This document shows, piece after piece, positions 16,284 through 25,393 of a stretch of DNA of 64,000 nt. How positions within the stretch are numbered: the first letter of the stretch is position 1; each line of letters starts with the position of its first letter. The notes beneath the pieces are model-generated. The model did no database searches. It saw nothing but the letters and a program-made list of their open reading frames with translations, and was not told where the DNA came from. The position numbers and the translations under genes were made by a program. Source of the DNA: Leisingera methylohalidivorans DSM 14336 (GTDB taxonomy: Bacteria; Pseudomonadota; Alphaproteobacteria; Rhodobacterales; Rhodobacteraceae); assembly GCF_000511355.1 (NCBI RefSeq), contig NC_023146.1, positions 156,702 through 220,701 on the forward strand, in the 5' to 3' direction.

Positions 16284-17975
16284 ATGAAGAACACGATGAA
16301 CGGCGCCGAGGCGATGGTACGCTCTTTGGAGGCGCATGGCGTCACCCATATCTTCGGCCTCTGCGGCGATACCACTCTGCCATTCTATGATGCGATGAAC
16401 CGGCTGGAGCACGGCATCACCCACGTTCTCACTCGCGATGAACGCAGCGCGGCCTATATGGCCGACGGGTTTTCCCGGGTAACCGGCCGGGTGGGTGTGT
16501 GCGAGGGTCCGTCCGGCGGCGGCGCCACCTACATCCTGCCCGGGCTGATCGAGGCCAACGAAAGCTCTTATGCGGTGCTGGCGATCACCACTGACATTTC
16601 GGTGGGGTCCTACGGGAAATTCCCGCTGACAGAAGTGGATCAGGACGCGCTGATGCGGCCGCTGACCAAGTTCAACACGGTGATCAAGCGCGCCGACCAC
16701 ATCCCGCGCATGGTGCGCCAGGCGTTCCGCGCGATGACCACCGGGCGGTCCGGCTCGGCGCATCTGGGGCTGCCCTATGACATCCAGTATGACGACGTTC
16801 CCGCCGATGATATCTGGGGCGATCCAAAACATCACAGCTACCCTGCCTACCGCGCAGCACCTGAACCGGGCGCCGCAGAGGCTGCGGTGGAGGCCATCCT
16901 CACGGCCAAATCACCGCTGATTGTCTGCGGCGGCGGCGTGGTGATCGCGCGCGCGATGGAGGAGCTGGGCAAGATAGCCAGCCGTCTCGACATCGCTGTG
17001 GGCACCTCGATCTCCGGCAAGGGGTCACTTGCCGATACCCATCCGCAGTCGCTGGGCGTTGTCGGCTCCAACGGCGGCACCGACGAGACCTGGGAGATGA
17101 TGGAGGGCGCCGATCTGGTGGTCTTCATGGGCTGCCGGGCGGGGTCCACCACCACCTCGCGCTGGGAGGCGCCGAAGCCCGGCCAGCGCATCGTGCATTT
17201 CGACAACGACCCGATGACCATCGGCGCTAACTATCCGACCGAAGTGGGCGTGGTGGCTGATCTGAAACTGGCGCTGCAAGCGGTGAATGCCTGTCTTGAT
17301 GCCCGCAAGGGCAATCTGCCGTCCTTTGGCGGTGCTGCAAAAATCGCGGATATCAAGCAGCGCAAGTTCGCCAAGTTCGAAAAACTGGCGAATAGCAAGA
17401 CCGAACAGGTCCTGCCCGAGCAGATCATCCACGCGCTGAACCGGAACCTGCCCGATGACGCCATCGTGGTTTCCGACCCCGGCACCAGCTGCCCCTACTA
17501 CAATGCGTACTCGCAGCAGAAACATCCGGGCCGCCAATACATCACCAACCGGGCGCACGGCGCTTTGGGCTATTCCTTGTCGGCCTCGCTTGGCGCCTGG
17601 TTCGGGCGGCCCGGTGCCAAGGTCGTGGGGATGATGGGCGACGGCTCCTTCAACTTCACCTGCGGCGAGCTGGAAACTGTGGTGCGCTGCGCGGCCCCGA
17701 TCACCTATGTAGTGTTCTCCAATGCCAACTTCGGCTGGATCAAGGCCAGCCAGCGCGAAGATTGCGATAAGCGCTATTACAATGTCGACTTCAACCGCAC
17801 CAACCACGCCGCCGTGGCCGAAGCATTTGGAGTCAAGACATGGCGGGTTGAGCGGTCCGAGGATCTGGACCCGGCACTCACGGAGGCGTTTGCCCATGAC
17901 GGCCCGACCCTGATCGATGTGGTCTGCCAGGCGCTGGAAGACTCCGCGGCCCCGGTCCGCCGCTGGATGGGGTGA
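16284..17975 (+). CDS. thiamine-diphosphate-dependent enzyme (acetolactate-synthase-like family)
   Basis: The ATG at 16284 follows a strong GCAGGGGG site; a TTG 15 bases earlier is less likely. The 563-residue product has the three-domain layout of ThDP decarboxylases and synthases. The N-terminal pyrimidine-binding domain has the catalytic Glu in LTRDERSAAYMADGFSR (about residue 51). A central Rossmann-like domain follows (about 190-330). The C-terminal diphosphate-binding domain has the GDGS...N motif (MMGDGSFNFTCGELETVV). It is not a clear acetolactate synthase (no small subunit or ilv neighbours) and the reaction is open. The next gene is a cystathionine-lyase-like enzyme, 160 bp away. 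Confidence 0.9.
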   Translation: MKNTMNGAEAMVRSLEAHGVTHIFGLCGDTTLPFYDAMNRLEHGITHVLTRDERSAAYMADGFSRVTGRVGVCEGPSGGGATYILPGLIEANESSYAVLAITTDISVGSYGKFPLTEVDQDALMRPLTKFNTVIKRADHIPRMVRQAFRAMTTGRSGSAHLGLPYDIQYDDVPADDIWGDPKHHSYPAYRAAPEPGAAEAAVEAILTAKSPLIVCGGGVVIARAMEELGKIASRLDIAVGTSISGKGSLADTHPQSLGVVGSNGGTDETWEMMEGADLVVFMGCRAGSTTTSRWEAPKPGQRIVHFDNDPMTIGANYPTEVGVVADLKLALQAVNACLDARKGNLPSFGGAAKIADIKQRKFAKFEKLANSKTEQVLPEQIIHALNRNLPDDAIVVSDPGTSCPYYNAYSQQKHPGRQYITNRAHGALGYSLSASLGAWFGRPGAKVVGMMGDGSFNFTCGELETVVRCAAPITYVVFSNANFGWIKASQREDCDKRYYNVDFNRTNHAAVAEAFGVKTWRVERSEDLDPALTEAFAHDGPTLIDVVCQALEDSAAPVRRWMG

Positions 17976-17999
17976 GGTCTGCTGGTCTGACAAGGTCTC

Positions 18000-18045
18000 T
18001 TCCGTCCGTCCGCCCCCAATGGGCGGGCGCTGCCCTCGGTCTTTT
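18000..18045. repeat. partial copy of the GC-rich intergenic repeat
   Basis: CCGCCCCCAATGGGCGGGCG followed by CTGCCCTCGGTCTTTTCG matches the 3' arm of the copies at 5372-5493 and 9560-9652 (GGGCGCTGCCCTTGGT). The short CGCCC-CCAAT-GGGCG hairpin and the CTTTT after it could end transcription of the ThDP-enzyme gene. Confidence 0.5.
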
Positions 18046-18137
18046 CGTTCAAACCAATAAGTTTTACTGCGCCCGATTTTATTTTTCCGCCAAGCGGGTT
18101 ATCAACCCTGAAACCGGCATTCAGGAAAGGCGCCCCA

Positions 18138-19253
18138 ATGGAAAACCCTACCGCCCCCAAAGCCGGCGCCATGCTGCATCTGCGCGGCAACACGCTGTTT
18201 GAAGGCGACCCGGTGGCGCTGCCGCTGACGCAAAGCTCCATGTACCACCTGCCGGGCGACTGGACGGGCGGACCTAGCTATGGCCGGGTGGACAACGCCA
18301 CCTGGGAGCATCTGGAACATGTGCTGGCCTATCTGGAAGACGCGCCAACGCTGGCCTTCCCCTCCGGCATGGCGGCGATTTCGGCGGCGTTGTTCGCCAC
18401 CGTAAAAGCAGGGTCAAAACTGCTGATCCCCTCGGACGGCTATTACGTCACCCGGCGCCTCAGCGAGCGGTTTTTGCAAAACCTCGGTGTTGAGGTGGAG
18501 CAGCGCCCCACTACCAGCTTCGCGGACGGCGGGTTTGAAGGCTTTGACGTTGTTTTTGCGGAAACACCGTCGAATCCCGGGCTGGATCTCTGCGATCTGC
18601 GCGCCATTGCAGATGCGGTTCATGCGGCGGGCGGGCTGCTGATCGTCGACAACACCACCATGACACCTTTGGGCCAGCGCCCGCTGGAGCTGGGCGCGGA
18701 TGTGGTCGCGGCCTCCGATACCAAAGCGCCGGGCGGGCATTCGGATGTGCTGATGGGGCATCTGGCCACCCGCAACGAAGAAATCCTGCAGGCCGCGCGC
18801 GAATGGCGTCAGTTCGGCGGCGGCATCCCCGGCCCGCAGGAGGCCTGGCTGGCGCACCGGGGCTTGGAGACTTTGGAGATCCGCTTTGACCGGATGTGCA
18901 GCACGGCGCAGGTGCTGGCCGAACGGCTGGCGGCGCATCCGCGGGTGCAGGCGATCCGTTTTCCCGGCCTGGCGTCTGACCCGTCGCATGGACTGGCGAA
19001 ACAGCAGATGTTGCGGTTCGGGTTTTTGATCTCAGTCACTCTCGACAGCGCTGAACAGGCGGACGCGTTTATCAACAACTGCCCGCTGATCCGTGCTGCG
19101 ACGTCGTTTGGCGGGGTGCATACATCGGCGGAACGCCGCGCCCGCTGGGGTGATGCGGTGGCGCCGGGGTTCGTGCGGATCTCGGTCGGGACCGAGCCGG
19201 CGGAGGAACTGTGGAACGCCATGGCGGCTTCGCTCGCGGCGCTTGGCAGCTGA
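18138..19253 (+). CDS. cystathionine beta/gamma-lyase-type PLP enzyme (trans-sulfuration family)
   Basis: 371 residues, family-typical length. Signs include the substrate-side SYGRVDNATWEHLE, the cofactor-stacking region LAFPSGMAAISAALFATVKA, the Asp in LLIVDNTTMTPLGQRPLELG and the Schiff-base lysine in ASDTKAPGGHSDVLMGHL (about residue 200). The family cleaves or exchanges at C-beta or C-gamma of Cys, Met and related amino acids in the cytoplasm. Pairing with the ThDP enzyme suggests catabolism of a sulfur or substituted amino acid; that is inference. It faces a LysR gene that ends 15 bp beyond its stop. Confidence 0.9.
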   Translation: MENPTAPKAGAMLHLRGNTLFEGDPVALPLTQSSMYHLPGDWTGGPSYGRVDNATWEHLEHVLAYLEDAPTLAFPSGMAAISAALFATVKAGSKLLIPSDGYYVTRRLSERFLQNLGVEVEQRPTTSFADGGFEGFDVVFAETPSNPGLDLCDLRAIADAVHAAGGLLIVDNTTMTPLGQRPLELGADVVAASDTKAPGGHSDVLMGHLATRNEEILQAAREWRQFGGGIPGPQEAWLAHRGLETLEIRFDRMCSTAQVLAERLAAHPRVQAIRFPGLASDPSHGLAKQQMLRFGFLISVTLDSAEQADAFINNCPLIRAATSFGGVHTSAERRARWGDAVAPGFVRISVGTEPAEELWNAMAASLAALGS

Positions 19254-19267
19254 GCCGGGGCAGGGCG

Positions 19268-20167
19268 TCAAGTCAGCGTCTGATAGAGCGAAGCGATCCA
19301 GTTGCTGACGGCCTTCACCTCGTCGCGCTGACCTGCGCGGTCGTTGATCACCATGTAATGCGAGCGGCGTTTCGGCAGCGTGTATGCAGTTGGCGCAAGG
19401 ACCAGGCCCTGTTCGATATATTGCCGGGCAAAGCTTTCCAGCACCATCGTCACCCCGTGCCCTGCGGCCACCGTTTGCAATGCCAGCAGTGAAGAATCGG
19501 CCTTGAGCCAGTCGGTGGTCACCTGCAAGGTCAGCCCGTGCAGATCGGCCAAGCGGCCCCAGTCGGTTTCCGAGCCGATGATCTGCACCACATCAGCACG
19601 GGCGAGGTCAGCGATGGATGGGCTGCCGCCCAGGGCCGCGGCATAGGCGGGGCTGCAGACCGGAACGGCGCTTTCGTGGCCCAGATGCAGGATCTGGATT
19701 TCCTGCCAATCGCCGGAACCATAGCGGATATCAATATCCAGCGCCTGCTCATCAAAGCGGCTGGCCCAGACGGTGGTCGACAGTTGCACGAAGATATCCG
19801 GGTGTTCTGCCTGGAACCGGGCCAGTTGCGGCGCGATCACCAATGCGGCGCAGGAGATAGTGGCGCGCAAATGCACCACCCGCTTGCGCTTCCTGCTGAA
19901 CAGCCCGGTGGTGGCGCGCTGCATGTCGTCAAAGGATTTACGGATCGGCTGGGCGTAGGCCTGGCCGGTGTCGGTCAGTGCAACGCCGCGGGCCAGGCGT
20001 TTGAACAGCTGGGTGTTCAGATGCTTTTCCAGCAGCCGGATCTGCTGGCTGATGGCGGCGGGCGTCAGGCCCAGTTCCTCGGCGGCGGCAGAGAAACTGT
20101 TGAGCCGTGCGGCGGCCTCAAAAGCTTTCAGCCAGGTGACATGGGGCAGATCGGTCATGCGTGCCAT
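19268..20167 (-). CDS. LysR-family regulator, GcvA-like
   Basis: 299 residues starting MARMTDLPHVTWLKAFEAAA; a second ATG at 20158 is also possible. The GcvA-type helix-turn-helix contains FSAAAEELGLTPAAISQQIR, and the effector domain spans about 95-295. It is convergent with the PLP-lyase gene and divergent, across 94 bp, from the GMC oxidoreductase gene, so the GMC/enolase operon is the likelier target. Confidence 0.92.
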   Translation of the reverse strand: MARMTDLPHVTWLKAFEAAARLNSFSAAAEELGLTPAAISQQIRLLEKHLNTQLFKRLARGVALTDTGQAYAQPIRKSFDDMQRATTGLFSRKRKRVVHLRATISCAALVIAPQLARFQAEHPDIFVQLSTTVWASRFDEQALDIDIRYGSGDWQEIQILHLGHESAVPVCSPAYAAALGGSPSIADLARADVVQIIGSETDWGRLADLHGLTLQVTTDWLKADSSLLALQTVAAGHGVTMVLESFARQYIEQGLVLAPTAYTLPKRRSHYMVINDRAGQRDEVKAVSNWIASLYQTLT

Positions 20168-20261
20168 TAAGCATAGTTAGGCCTTAGGGGCAAAACCCAT
20201 TGTTTGATTTACGCCAAGGACGCTGCGCAAGGTCGCGGCAAACAAGCGGACTTGGCACGTT

Positions 20262-21920
20262 ATGGCGCAAACATTTGATTTCATTATTGTCGGGGCCGGA
20301 TCGGCGGGTTGTGTGCTGGCCGACAGGCTGACTGCGAATGGCCGGCACAAGGTGCTGCTGATCGAGGCGGGCGGCACCGACCGGCGGTTCTGGATCAAAA
20401 TCCCGGTGGGCTACGGCTTTACCTTCTCGGACCCGGCGGTGAACTGGCGTTACTCTGCTGCGGCGGATCCGGGGCTGAACGGGCGCGCGGCCTATTGGCC
20501 GCGGGGCAAGGTGCTGGGCGGGTCAAGCTCGATCAACGCGATGGCCTATGTGCGCGGGCTGCCGCATGATTTCGACGATTGGGAGGCCGCTGGCGCCGCA
20601 GGCTGGGGCTGGGCGGCCGTGCGCCGCAGCTATGAGGCGCTGGAGAGCCATGATGAATGCCACGAAGGAGCGCGCCGCCTGCGCGGGGCGGGTCCTGTGC
20701 GGGTCACGGACCTCAGCGCGCGGATGCATCCCTTTGCCCGCAACTTCCTGGCCGCGGGGCACGAGATGGGATGGCCGGTGCTGCCGGACATGAATGCGTC
20801 TGCCGATGCCGGCGCCAATACCCTGCCAAGCGAGGGCATAGGATTCGTGCGCAGCACTGTGAAGGACGGGCGGCGCTGGTCTTCGGCGGATGCGTTTCTG
20901 CGGCCTGCGATGAAGCGCGGCAATCTGACCGTGGTCAGCGGTGCACTGGTGGAGAAGGTGCTGACTGCCGGCGGGCGCGCCACTGGGGTGGCCTACCGGG
21001 TGAAAGGGCGGCAGAAGCAGGCGACGGCAGCGCGGGAGGTGATCCTGAGCGCAGGTGCGGTGAATTCGCCGCAGCTGCTGCAACTATCCGGCATCGGCCC
21101 GGCGGGGTTGCTGCAGCGGCACGGAATCAAAGTGGCGCAGGATCTGCCGCAGGTCGGGCAGGGGCTGCAGGATCATCTGGCGGTGTCGCATTTCTTTTGG
21201 GCCAATACCGCGACGCTGAACAACCGGCTGGGCAGCTTTGCCGGGCAGATGAAGGCCGGGCTGCAATATATGCTGACCCGCAAAGGGCCGCTGAGCGTTC
21301 CGGTCAATCAGTGCAGCGGCTTTGTCCGCACCAAGGGCGCGGCGCTGCCGGATGTGCAGGTCTATTGCAACCCGGCGTCTTATTCGACGCGTCCCAATGG
21401 CAAGCCGCAGATCGACCGGGACAATGGTTTCCTGCTGTGCGTGCAGCCCAGCCGGCCGACCAGCCGGGGGCAGATCAATATCCAGTCCGCGGACCCCGCG
21501 CAGGCGCCGCTGATTGAGCCGAATTCGCTGTCAACGGATGCGGACAAGGCAACAGCTGTGCGCGCAAGCCGCCTGCTGCAGGCCCTGGCGGCAATCCCGG
21601 CAATCACGCGCGTCACCCGCGAACGGCGGGCGCCGGATATCATCGGGATGGATGACAGCACTTTGCTGGAGAATTTCCGGGAACGCTCAGGCAGCGTGTT
21701 CCATGCCTCCTGCACCTGCCGGATGGGCAATGATGCCGCGGATTCGGTTCTGGATGCGCGCCTTAGGGTGCACGGGGTGGCGGGGCTCCGGGTGATCGAT
21801 GCCTCTGCCTTTCCGAATGTGACCTCGGGCAACACCAATGCTCCAACCATGATGCTGGCGGCGCGCGGTGCCGACCTGGTGCTGGAAGACAATGAAAACA
21901 GGCCCTTGGCGGCTGAATGA
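20262..21920 (+). CDS. GMC-family FAD oxidoreductase (choline-dehydrogenase-like)
   Basis: 552 residues with the N-terminal FAD motif DFIIVGAGSAGCVLADRL, the GMC signature region PRGKVLGGSSSINAMAYVRG (about residues 80-100), the second signature LSAGAVNSPQLLQLSGIGP (about 262-280) and the C-terminal catalytic region HASCTCRMGND plus ASAFPNVTSGNTNAPTMMLA. These enzymes oxidise alcohols to aldehydes. No betaine-aldehyde dehydrogenase or betI is nearby, so it is probably not BetA. Its stop is 14 bp before the enolase-family start, so the alcohol is likely a sugar or polyol acid related to that enzyme's substrate. Confidence 0.92.
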   Translation: MAQTFDFIIVGAGSAGCVLADRLTANGRHKVLLIEAGGTDRRFWIKIPVGYGFTFSDPAVNWRYSAAADPGLNGRAAYWPRGKVLGGSSSINAMAYVRGLPHDFDDWEAAGAAGWGWAAVRRSYEALESHDECHEGARRLRGAGPVRVTDLSARMHPFARNFLAAGHEMGWPVLPDMNASADAGANTLPSEGIGFVRSTVKDGRRWSSADAFLRPAMKRGNLTVVSGALVEKVLTAGGRATGVAYRVKGRQKQATAAREVILSAGAVNSPQLLQLSGIGPAGLLQRHGIKVAQDLPQVGQGLQDHLAVSHFFWANTATLNNRLGSFAGQMKAGLQYMLTRKGPLSVPVNQCSGFVRTKGAALPDVQVYCNPASYSTRPNGKPQIDRDNGFLLCVQPSRPTSRGQINIQSADPAQAPLIEPNSLSTDADKATAVRASRLLQALAAIPAITRVTRERRAPDIIGMDDSTLLENFRERSGSVFHASCTCRMGNDAADSVLDARLRVHGVAGLRVIDASAFPNVTSGNTNAPTMMLAARGADLVLEDNENRPLAAE

Positions 21921-21934
21921 CAGGGAAACCCTTG

Positions 21935-23143
21935 ATGAAACTCGACAAGATCGAAACCTTTGTGTTCGGCAATCCGCCGCCGCGCCACGGCGGGCGGTAC
22001 TTTATCTTTGTGCGCCTGACCACTGCCTGCGGCATCACCGGGGCGGGGGAGATCTATAACGCCACCTTTGGCCCGGACCTGTGCTGCGCGATGGCCGAGG
22101 AGATGTTTGCCCGCCAGTTCGAAGGCTGCGATCCGCATCATATCGAGAAACTGTGGCGCAAGTCTTATGGCGCGGGATACACGCTGCGGCCCGATGTAAC
22201 TGTTATGGGCGTCCTCAGCGGGCTGGAGATGGCCTGCTGGGACATCATCGGCAAGGCTGCGGGCAAACCGGTTTATCAGCTGATGGGCGGGCAGGTGCAT
22301 GACCGCCTGCGCAGCTATACTTACCTCTATCCGCCGGAAGGGGATGTGTATCCGGACCCGGACATGCCGAATGTCTACAACGATCCGGACATTGCTGCCG
22401 AGGTTGCGCTGCAACGGGTGGAGCAGGGCTTCACCGCGGTGAAATTCGACCCTGCCGGGCCTTATACGATCTATGACGGCCATCAACCGCGGCTGGAGGA
22501 TCTGGAGCGCAGCGAATTGTTCGTCAAACGCATCCGCGAGGCGGTCGGCACCCGGGCGGACCTGCTGTTCGGCACCCATGGGCAATTCACCGTTTCCGGC
22601 GCCAAGCGGATGGCGCGGCGGCTGGAGCCCTATGAGCCCTTGTGGTTCGAAGAACCCACAACGCCGGAGAATCCCGCCGATATGGCGGAGGTGGCGCGGT
22701 TCACCTCGGTGCCGATCTCGACGGGCGAGCGGCTTTGCACCAAGCACGAATTTGCGCGGGTGCTGGAGGCAGGTGCGGCCTCGATCCTGCAAATGGATCT
22801 GGGACGCGTCGGCGGCCTGCTGGAGGCCAAGAAGATCGCCAGCATGGCCGAAACCCGGCAGGCCCAGATCGCACCGCATCTCTATTGCGGGCCGGTGGTG
22901 GCGGCGGCGAACATCCAAATCTCCACCTGCAGCCCGAACTTTCTGATCCTGGAATCGATCGGCCGCTTTGAGGGGCCGTATATGTCCTGCCTGAAATCCT
23001 CGATCACCTGGGAAGAGGGCTATGTGATCCCGTCTTCCGAGCCGGGCCTGGGGGTGGAGCTGGATGATGAGGCCATTGCCGCCAGCCCCTATACCGGCAG
23101 CGCATTGCATCTGGATCTGGTGCAGGAGCCGGTTGTGCAGTGA
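21935..23143 (+). CDS. mandelate racemase/muconate lactonizing family protein (enolase superfamily)
   Basis: The start at 21935 (MKLDKIETFVFGNPPPRHGG) has AGGGA 8 bases upstream; an ATG at 21917 overlaps the previous stop. About 402 residues. The N-terminal capping domain is followed by the barrel with FTAVKFDPAGPY (Lys after strand 2), the Glu pair in PLWFEEPTTPEN and ISTGERLCTKHEF, and a possible catalytic His in QIAPHLYCGPV. At the usual place of the first metal-ligand Asp the text reads LFGTHGQFTVSGAK, with Gly where ManD-type enzymes have Asp. Sugar-acid dehydratase or epimerase activity would be typical; the actual reaction is unknown. Confidence 0.9.
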   Translation: MKLDKIETFVFGNPPPRHGGRYFIFVRLTTACGITGAGEIYNATFGPDLCCAMAEEMFARQFEGCDPHHIEKLWRKSYGAGYTLRPDVTVMGVLSGLEMACWDIIGKAAGKPVYQLMGGQVHDRLRSYTYLYPPEGDVYPDPDMPNVYNDPDIAAEVALQRVEQGFTAVKFDPAGPYTIYDGHQPRLEDLERSELFVKRIREAVGTRADLLFGTHGQFTVSGAKRMARRLEPYEPLWFEEPTTPENPADMAEVARFTSVPISTGERLCTKHEFARVLEAGAASILQMDLGRVGGLLEAKKIASMAETRQAQIAPHLYCGPVVAAANIQISTCSPNFLILESIGRFEGPYMSCLKSSITWEEGYVIPSSEPGLGVELDDEAIAASPYTGSALHLDLVQEPVVQ

Positions 23144-23164
23144 GGCTGCGGCCCTGAACGAACG

Positions 23165-23198
23165 GGCGGCAGGGGCTTATGCCCCTGCCGCCGCTTTT
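23165..23198 (+). terminator. rho-independent terminator after the GMC/enolase operon
   Basis: GGCGGCAGGGGC and GCCCCTGCCGCC are perfect 12-bp arms around a TTAT loop, followed by GCTTTT. It lies 22 bp past the enolase-family stop, between convergent genes. Confidence 0.85.
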
Positions 23199-23213
23199 CA
23201 GGCCTTGGGTGGA

Positions 23214-24299
23214 TCAGATCCCGGATTTCACCTTGGTCCAGGCGCGGCTGCGCTGGCGCAGGGCACGGGCGCCCAGGCTCTTGTCGGGGAACAGCCGGGC
23301 CAGGGTTTCGGCGTCCGGATAGATCCCCGGATCCGACAGGATCTCGGGCAGCACATGGGCATCGGCCGCCGCGTTTGCATTGGCAAAGAAGACGGTGTTG
23401 GAGACCTCGGCAATCACCTCGGGCTGCAGCATGTGGTCGATGAAGGCATAGGCTTCATCCACATTTGCGGCGTCCTCCGGGATCGCCATCAGGTCGATCC
23501 ACATCAGGGTGCCCTCCTTGGGGATGGAGTACAGGATTTCGACGCCATTGCCGGCCTCCAGCGCCCGCGCCTGGGCAATGCCCGCGTCGCCGGAATACAT
23601 CACCGCGAGGCAGACATTGCCGCCCGGCAGATCAGTGGCGGGTTTCTGGTTGCTGAAATAGGTGATGTTGTCAGCCGCTGACGCCAGCAGTGCCTGCGCC
23701 TTGGCGATTTCGGCCTTGTCTTCGGAGTAGGGGTCGGCGCCCAGGTAGTTCAGGGTGACCGACAGCATTTCAACCGGTGAATCCAGAACTGCAACGCCGC
23801 AGTCCTTCAGCTTGGCGGCATATTCCGGGTTGAACAGCAGATCCCAGCTGTCGACCGGCATGTCCCCCAGCCGCGCAGACACCAGCGCCGGGTTGTAGGC
23901 AAGACCGATGGTGCCCCAGGTATAGGGCACACCCAGCCCGCGCCCGCCCGGCAGCTTGTCCAGCGAGGCCAGGATTTCAAGCCGCAGATTGCCGTAGTTG
24001 CTGAGCCGCGCCGTGTCGATCGGCTGCAGCGCGCCGGCCTGCAGCTGGCGCTCGGCGTTGGAGGCGGCCGGGAACACCACGTCATAGCCGGAGCCGCCCG
24101 CCAGCATCTTGGTTTCCAGCACCTCGTTGCTGTCAAAGTAATCGAGCGTGACCTGGGTGCCGGTGGACTGCTCAAAGCCGGGGATCGAGTTTTCGCCGAA
24201 GTAATCCGCCCAGTTGTAAATGGCGAGCTCTCCGGCCGCAGCCGGCGCCGTCAGGGCGGCGGCCAGCAGGGGTGCTGCCAAAAGGCTGTTTCTAAGCAT
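23214..24299 (-). CDS. spermidine/putrescine-type ABC transporter substrate-binding protein (PotD/PotF family)
   Basis: 361 residues with a signal peptide at 1-22 (MLRNSLLAAPLLAAALTAPA), then ELAIYNWADYFGENSIPGFE, the classic PotD/PotF mature start including the polyamine-contacting Trp. Other family segments are YDVVFPAASNAERQLQAGAL and GVPYTWGTIGLAYNP. It should bind a polyamine or related cation in the periplasm. No ATPase or permease is adjacent, so it must use one encoded elsewhere. Agmatinase lies 24 bp upstream in the same direction, so agmatine or putrescine is a reasonable ligand. Confidence 0.92.
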   Translation of the reverse strand: MLRNSLLAAPLLAAALTAPAAAGELAIYNWADYFGENSIPGFEQSTGTQVTLDYFDSNEVLETKMLAGGSGYDVVFPAASNAERQLQAGALQPIDTARLSNYGNLRLEILASLDKLPGGRGLGVPYTWGTIGLAYNPALVSARLGDMPVDSWDLLFNPEYAAKLKDCGVAVLDSPVEMLSVTLNYLGADPYSEDKAEIAKAQALLASAADNITYFSNQKPATDLPGGNVCLAVMYSGDAGIAQARALEAGNGVEILYSIPKEGTLMWIDLMAIPEDAANVDEAYAFIDHMLQPEVIAEVSNTVFFANANAAADAHVLPEILSDPGIYPDAETLARLFPDKSLGARALRQRSRAWTKVKSGI

Positions 24300-24323
24300 G
24301 TTTTCCTCCCTGTTGTTTGCGCC

Positions 24324-25295
24324 TCAGCGCTGGCCGGATTTTCCGGCCGCGTAGAGGCAGAGCAGATCATTGGCGATGGTGGCGCCAGCGATGGCGGTGA
24401 TTTCCGAGATGTCATAGGCCGGGGCGACCTCGACCACGTCCATGCCAACGACATCAATGCCCGCCAGCCCGCGGATGATCTCCTGCGCCTGATAGGGGCT
24501 GAGGCCGCCAATCACCGGCGTACCGGTGCCAGGGGCAGAGGCAGGCTCCAGCGCATCGATGTCGAAAGTGACATAGGTCTTGCGGCCGCCGGTGATGGCG
24601 CGGATTTTCTCTGCCACAGCCTCAGGCCCGGATTTCTGCACCTCTATGGCATCGATGATGTTCATGCCCATCGGATCGGGGTTATGGGTGCGGATCCCGA
24701 CCTGGACCGAGCAGGCGGGGTCCACCAGACCCTCCCGGATGGCGTGCCACAGCATGGTGCCGTGGTCGATGCGGCCTTCCTCGTCCGCCCAGGTGTCGGA
24801 ATGGGCGTCGAACTGGATCAGGCTGAGGGGGCCGTGTTTCTCGGCATGCGCCTTCAGCAGCGGATAGGTGATGAAATGATCGCCGCCGATCGACAGCAGC
24901 GCCGTATCACTGGCCAGCACATCGCGGGCGGCCTGGGTGATCTGGCCCGGCACCTTGTGGGGATAGCCATAGTCGAACTCGCAATCGCCATAATCAACAA
25001 CCCGCAGCGCCTCATAAGGATCCGCCTCCCAGGGCCAGGGTTTCGACCAGGCGATATGGCTGGACCCTGAGCGCACCGCGCGCGGCCCCAGACGGGTGCC
25101 GGAACGGCTGGAAACCGACAGGTCAAAAGGCACGCCCATCACCGCCACATCCGCGCCGCTGAGGTCGCGGGTATAGCGGCGGCGCATGAAGCTGAGCGCG
25201 CCGGCATAGCTGGCCTCGGCAATCACACCGCGGTCGCTGGCGCGGGTAAAGGCGAGGTCGCCCTGTACGGGGTTCACGCTGGAGGTATCGGTCAT
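24324..25295 (-). CDS. speB: agmatinase / ureohydrolase family enzyme
   Basis: 323 residues with the three metal-binding signatures of the arginase/agmatinase fold: SIGGDHFITYP, QFDAHSDTWADE and TFDIDALEPASAPGTGTP. All Asp and His ligands of the two-manganese site are visible. Agmatinase splits agmatine to putrescine and urea, but the family also holds guanidinobutyrase and guanidinopropionase, which sequence alone does not separate. It is the first gene of a two-gene unit with the polyamine-binding protein and is divergent from a LuxR gene. Confidence 0.88.
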   Translation of the reverse strand: MTDTSSVNPVQGDLAFTRASDRGVIAEASYAGALSFMRRRYTRDLSGADVAVMGVPFDLSVSSRSGTRLGPRAVRSGSSHIAWSKPWPWEADPYEALRVVDYGDCEFDYGYPHKVPGQITQAARDVLASDTALLSIGGDHFITYPLLKAHAEKHGPLSLIQFDAHSDTWADEEGRIDHGTMLWHAIREGLVDPACSVQVGIRTHNPDPMGMNIIDAIEVQKSGPEAVAEKIRAITGGRKTYVTFDIDALEPASAPGTGTPVIGGLSPYQAQEIIRGLAGIDVVGMDVVEVAPAYDISEITAIAGATIANDLLCLYAAGKSGQR

Positions 25296-25393
25296 CTGGG
25301 GCTCCGTTAAGTTGAAAGTCCGGCTGGCCCCAGTTTGAAATCTGCGCTTATGCTAGTAAACTTAGCAAAGGACATATATCGATAGGTATAGGT

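Noticed and set aside
20262..21920. Choline dehydrogenase (betA) for the GMC gene
   Set aside because: No betB, betI or choline transporter is nearby and the operon partner is an enolase-superfamily enzyme, so only the family name is justified.
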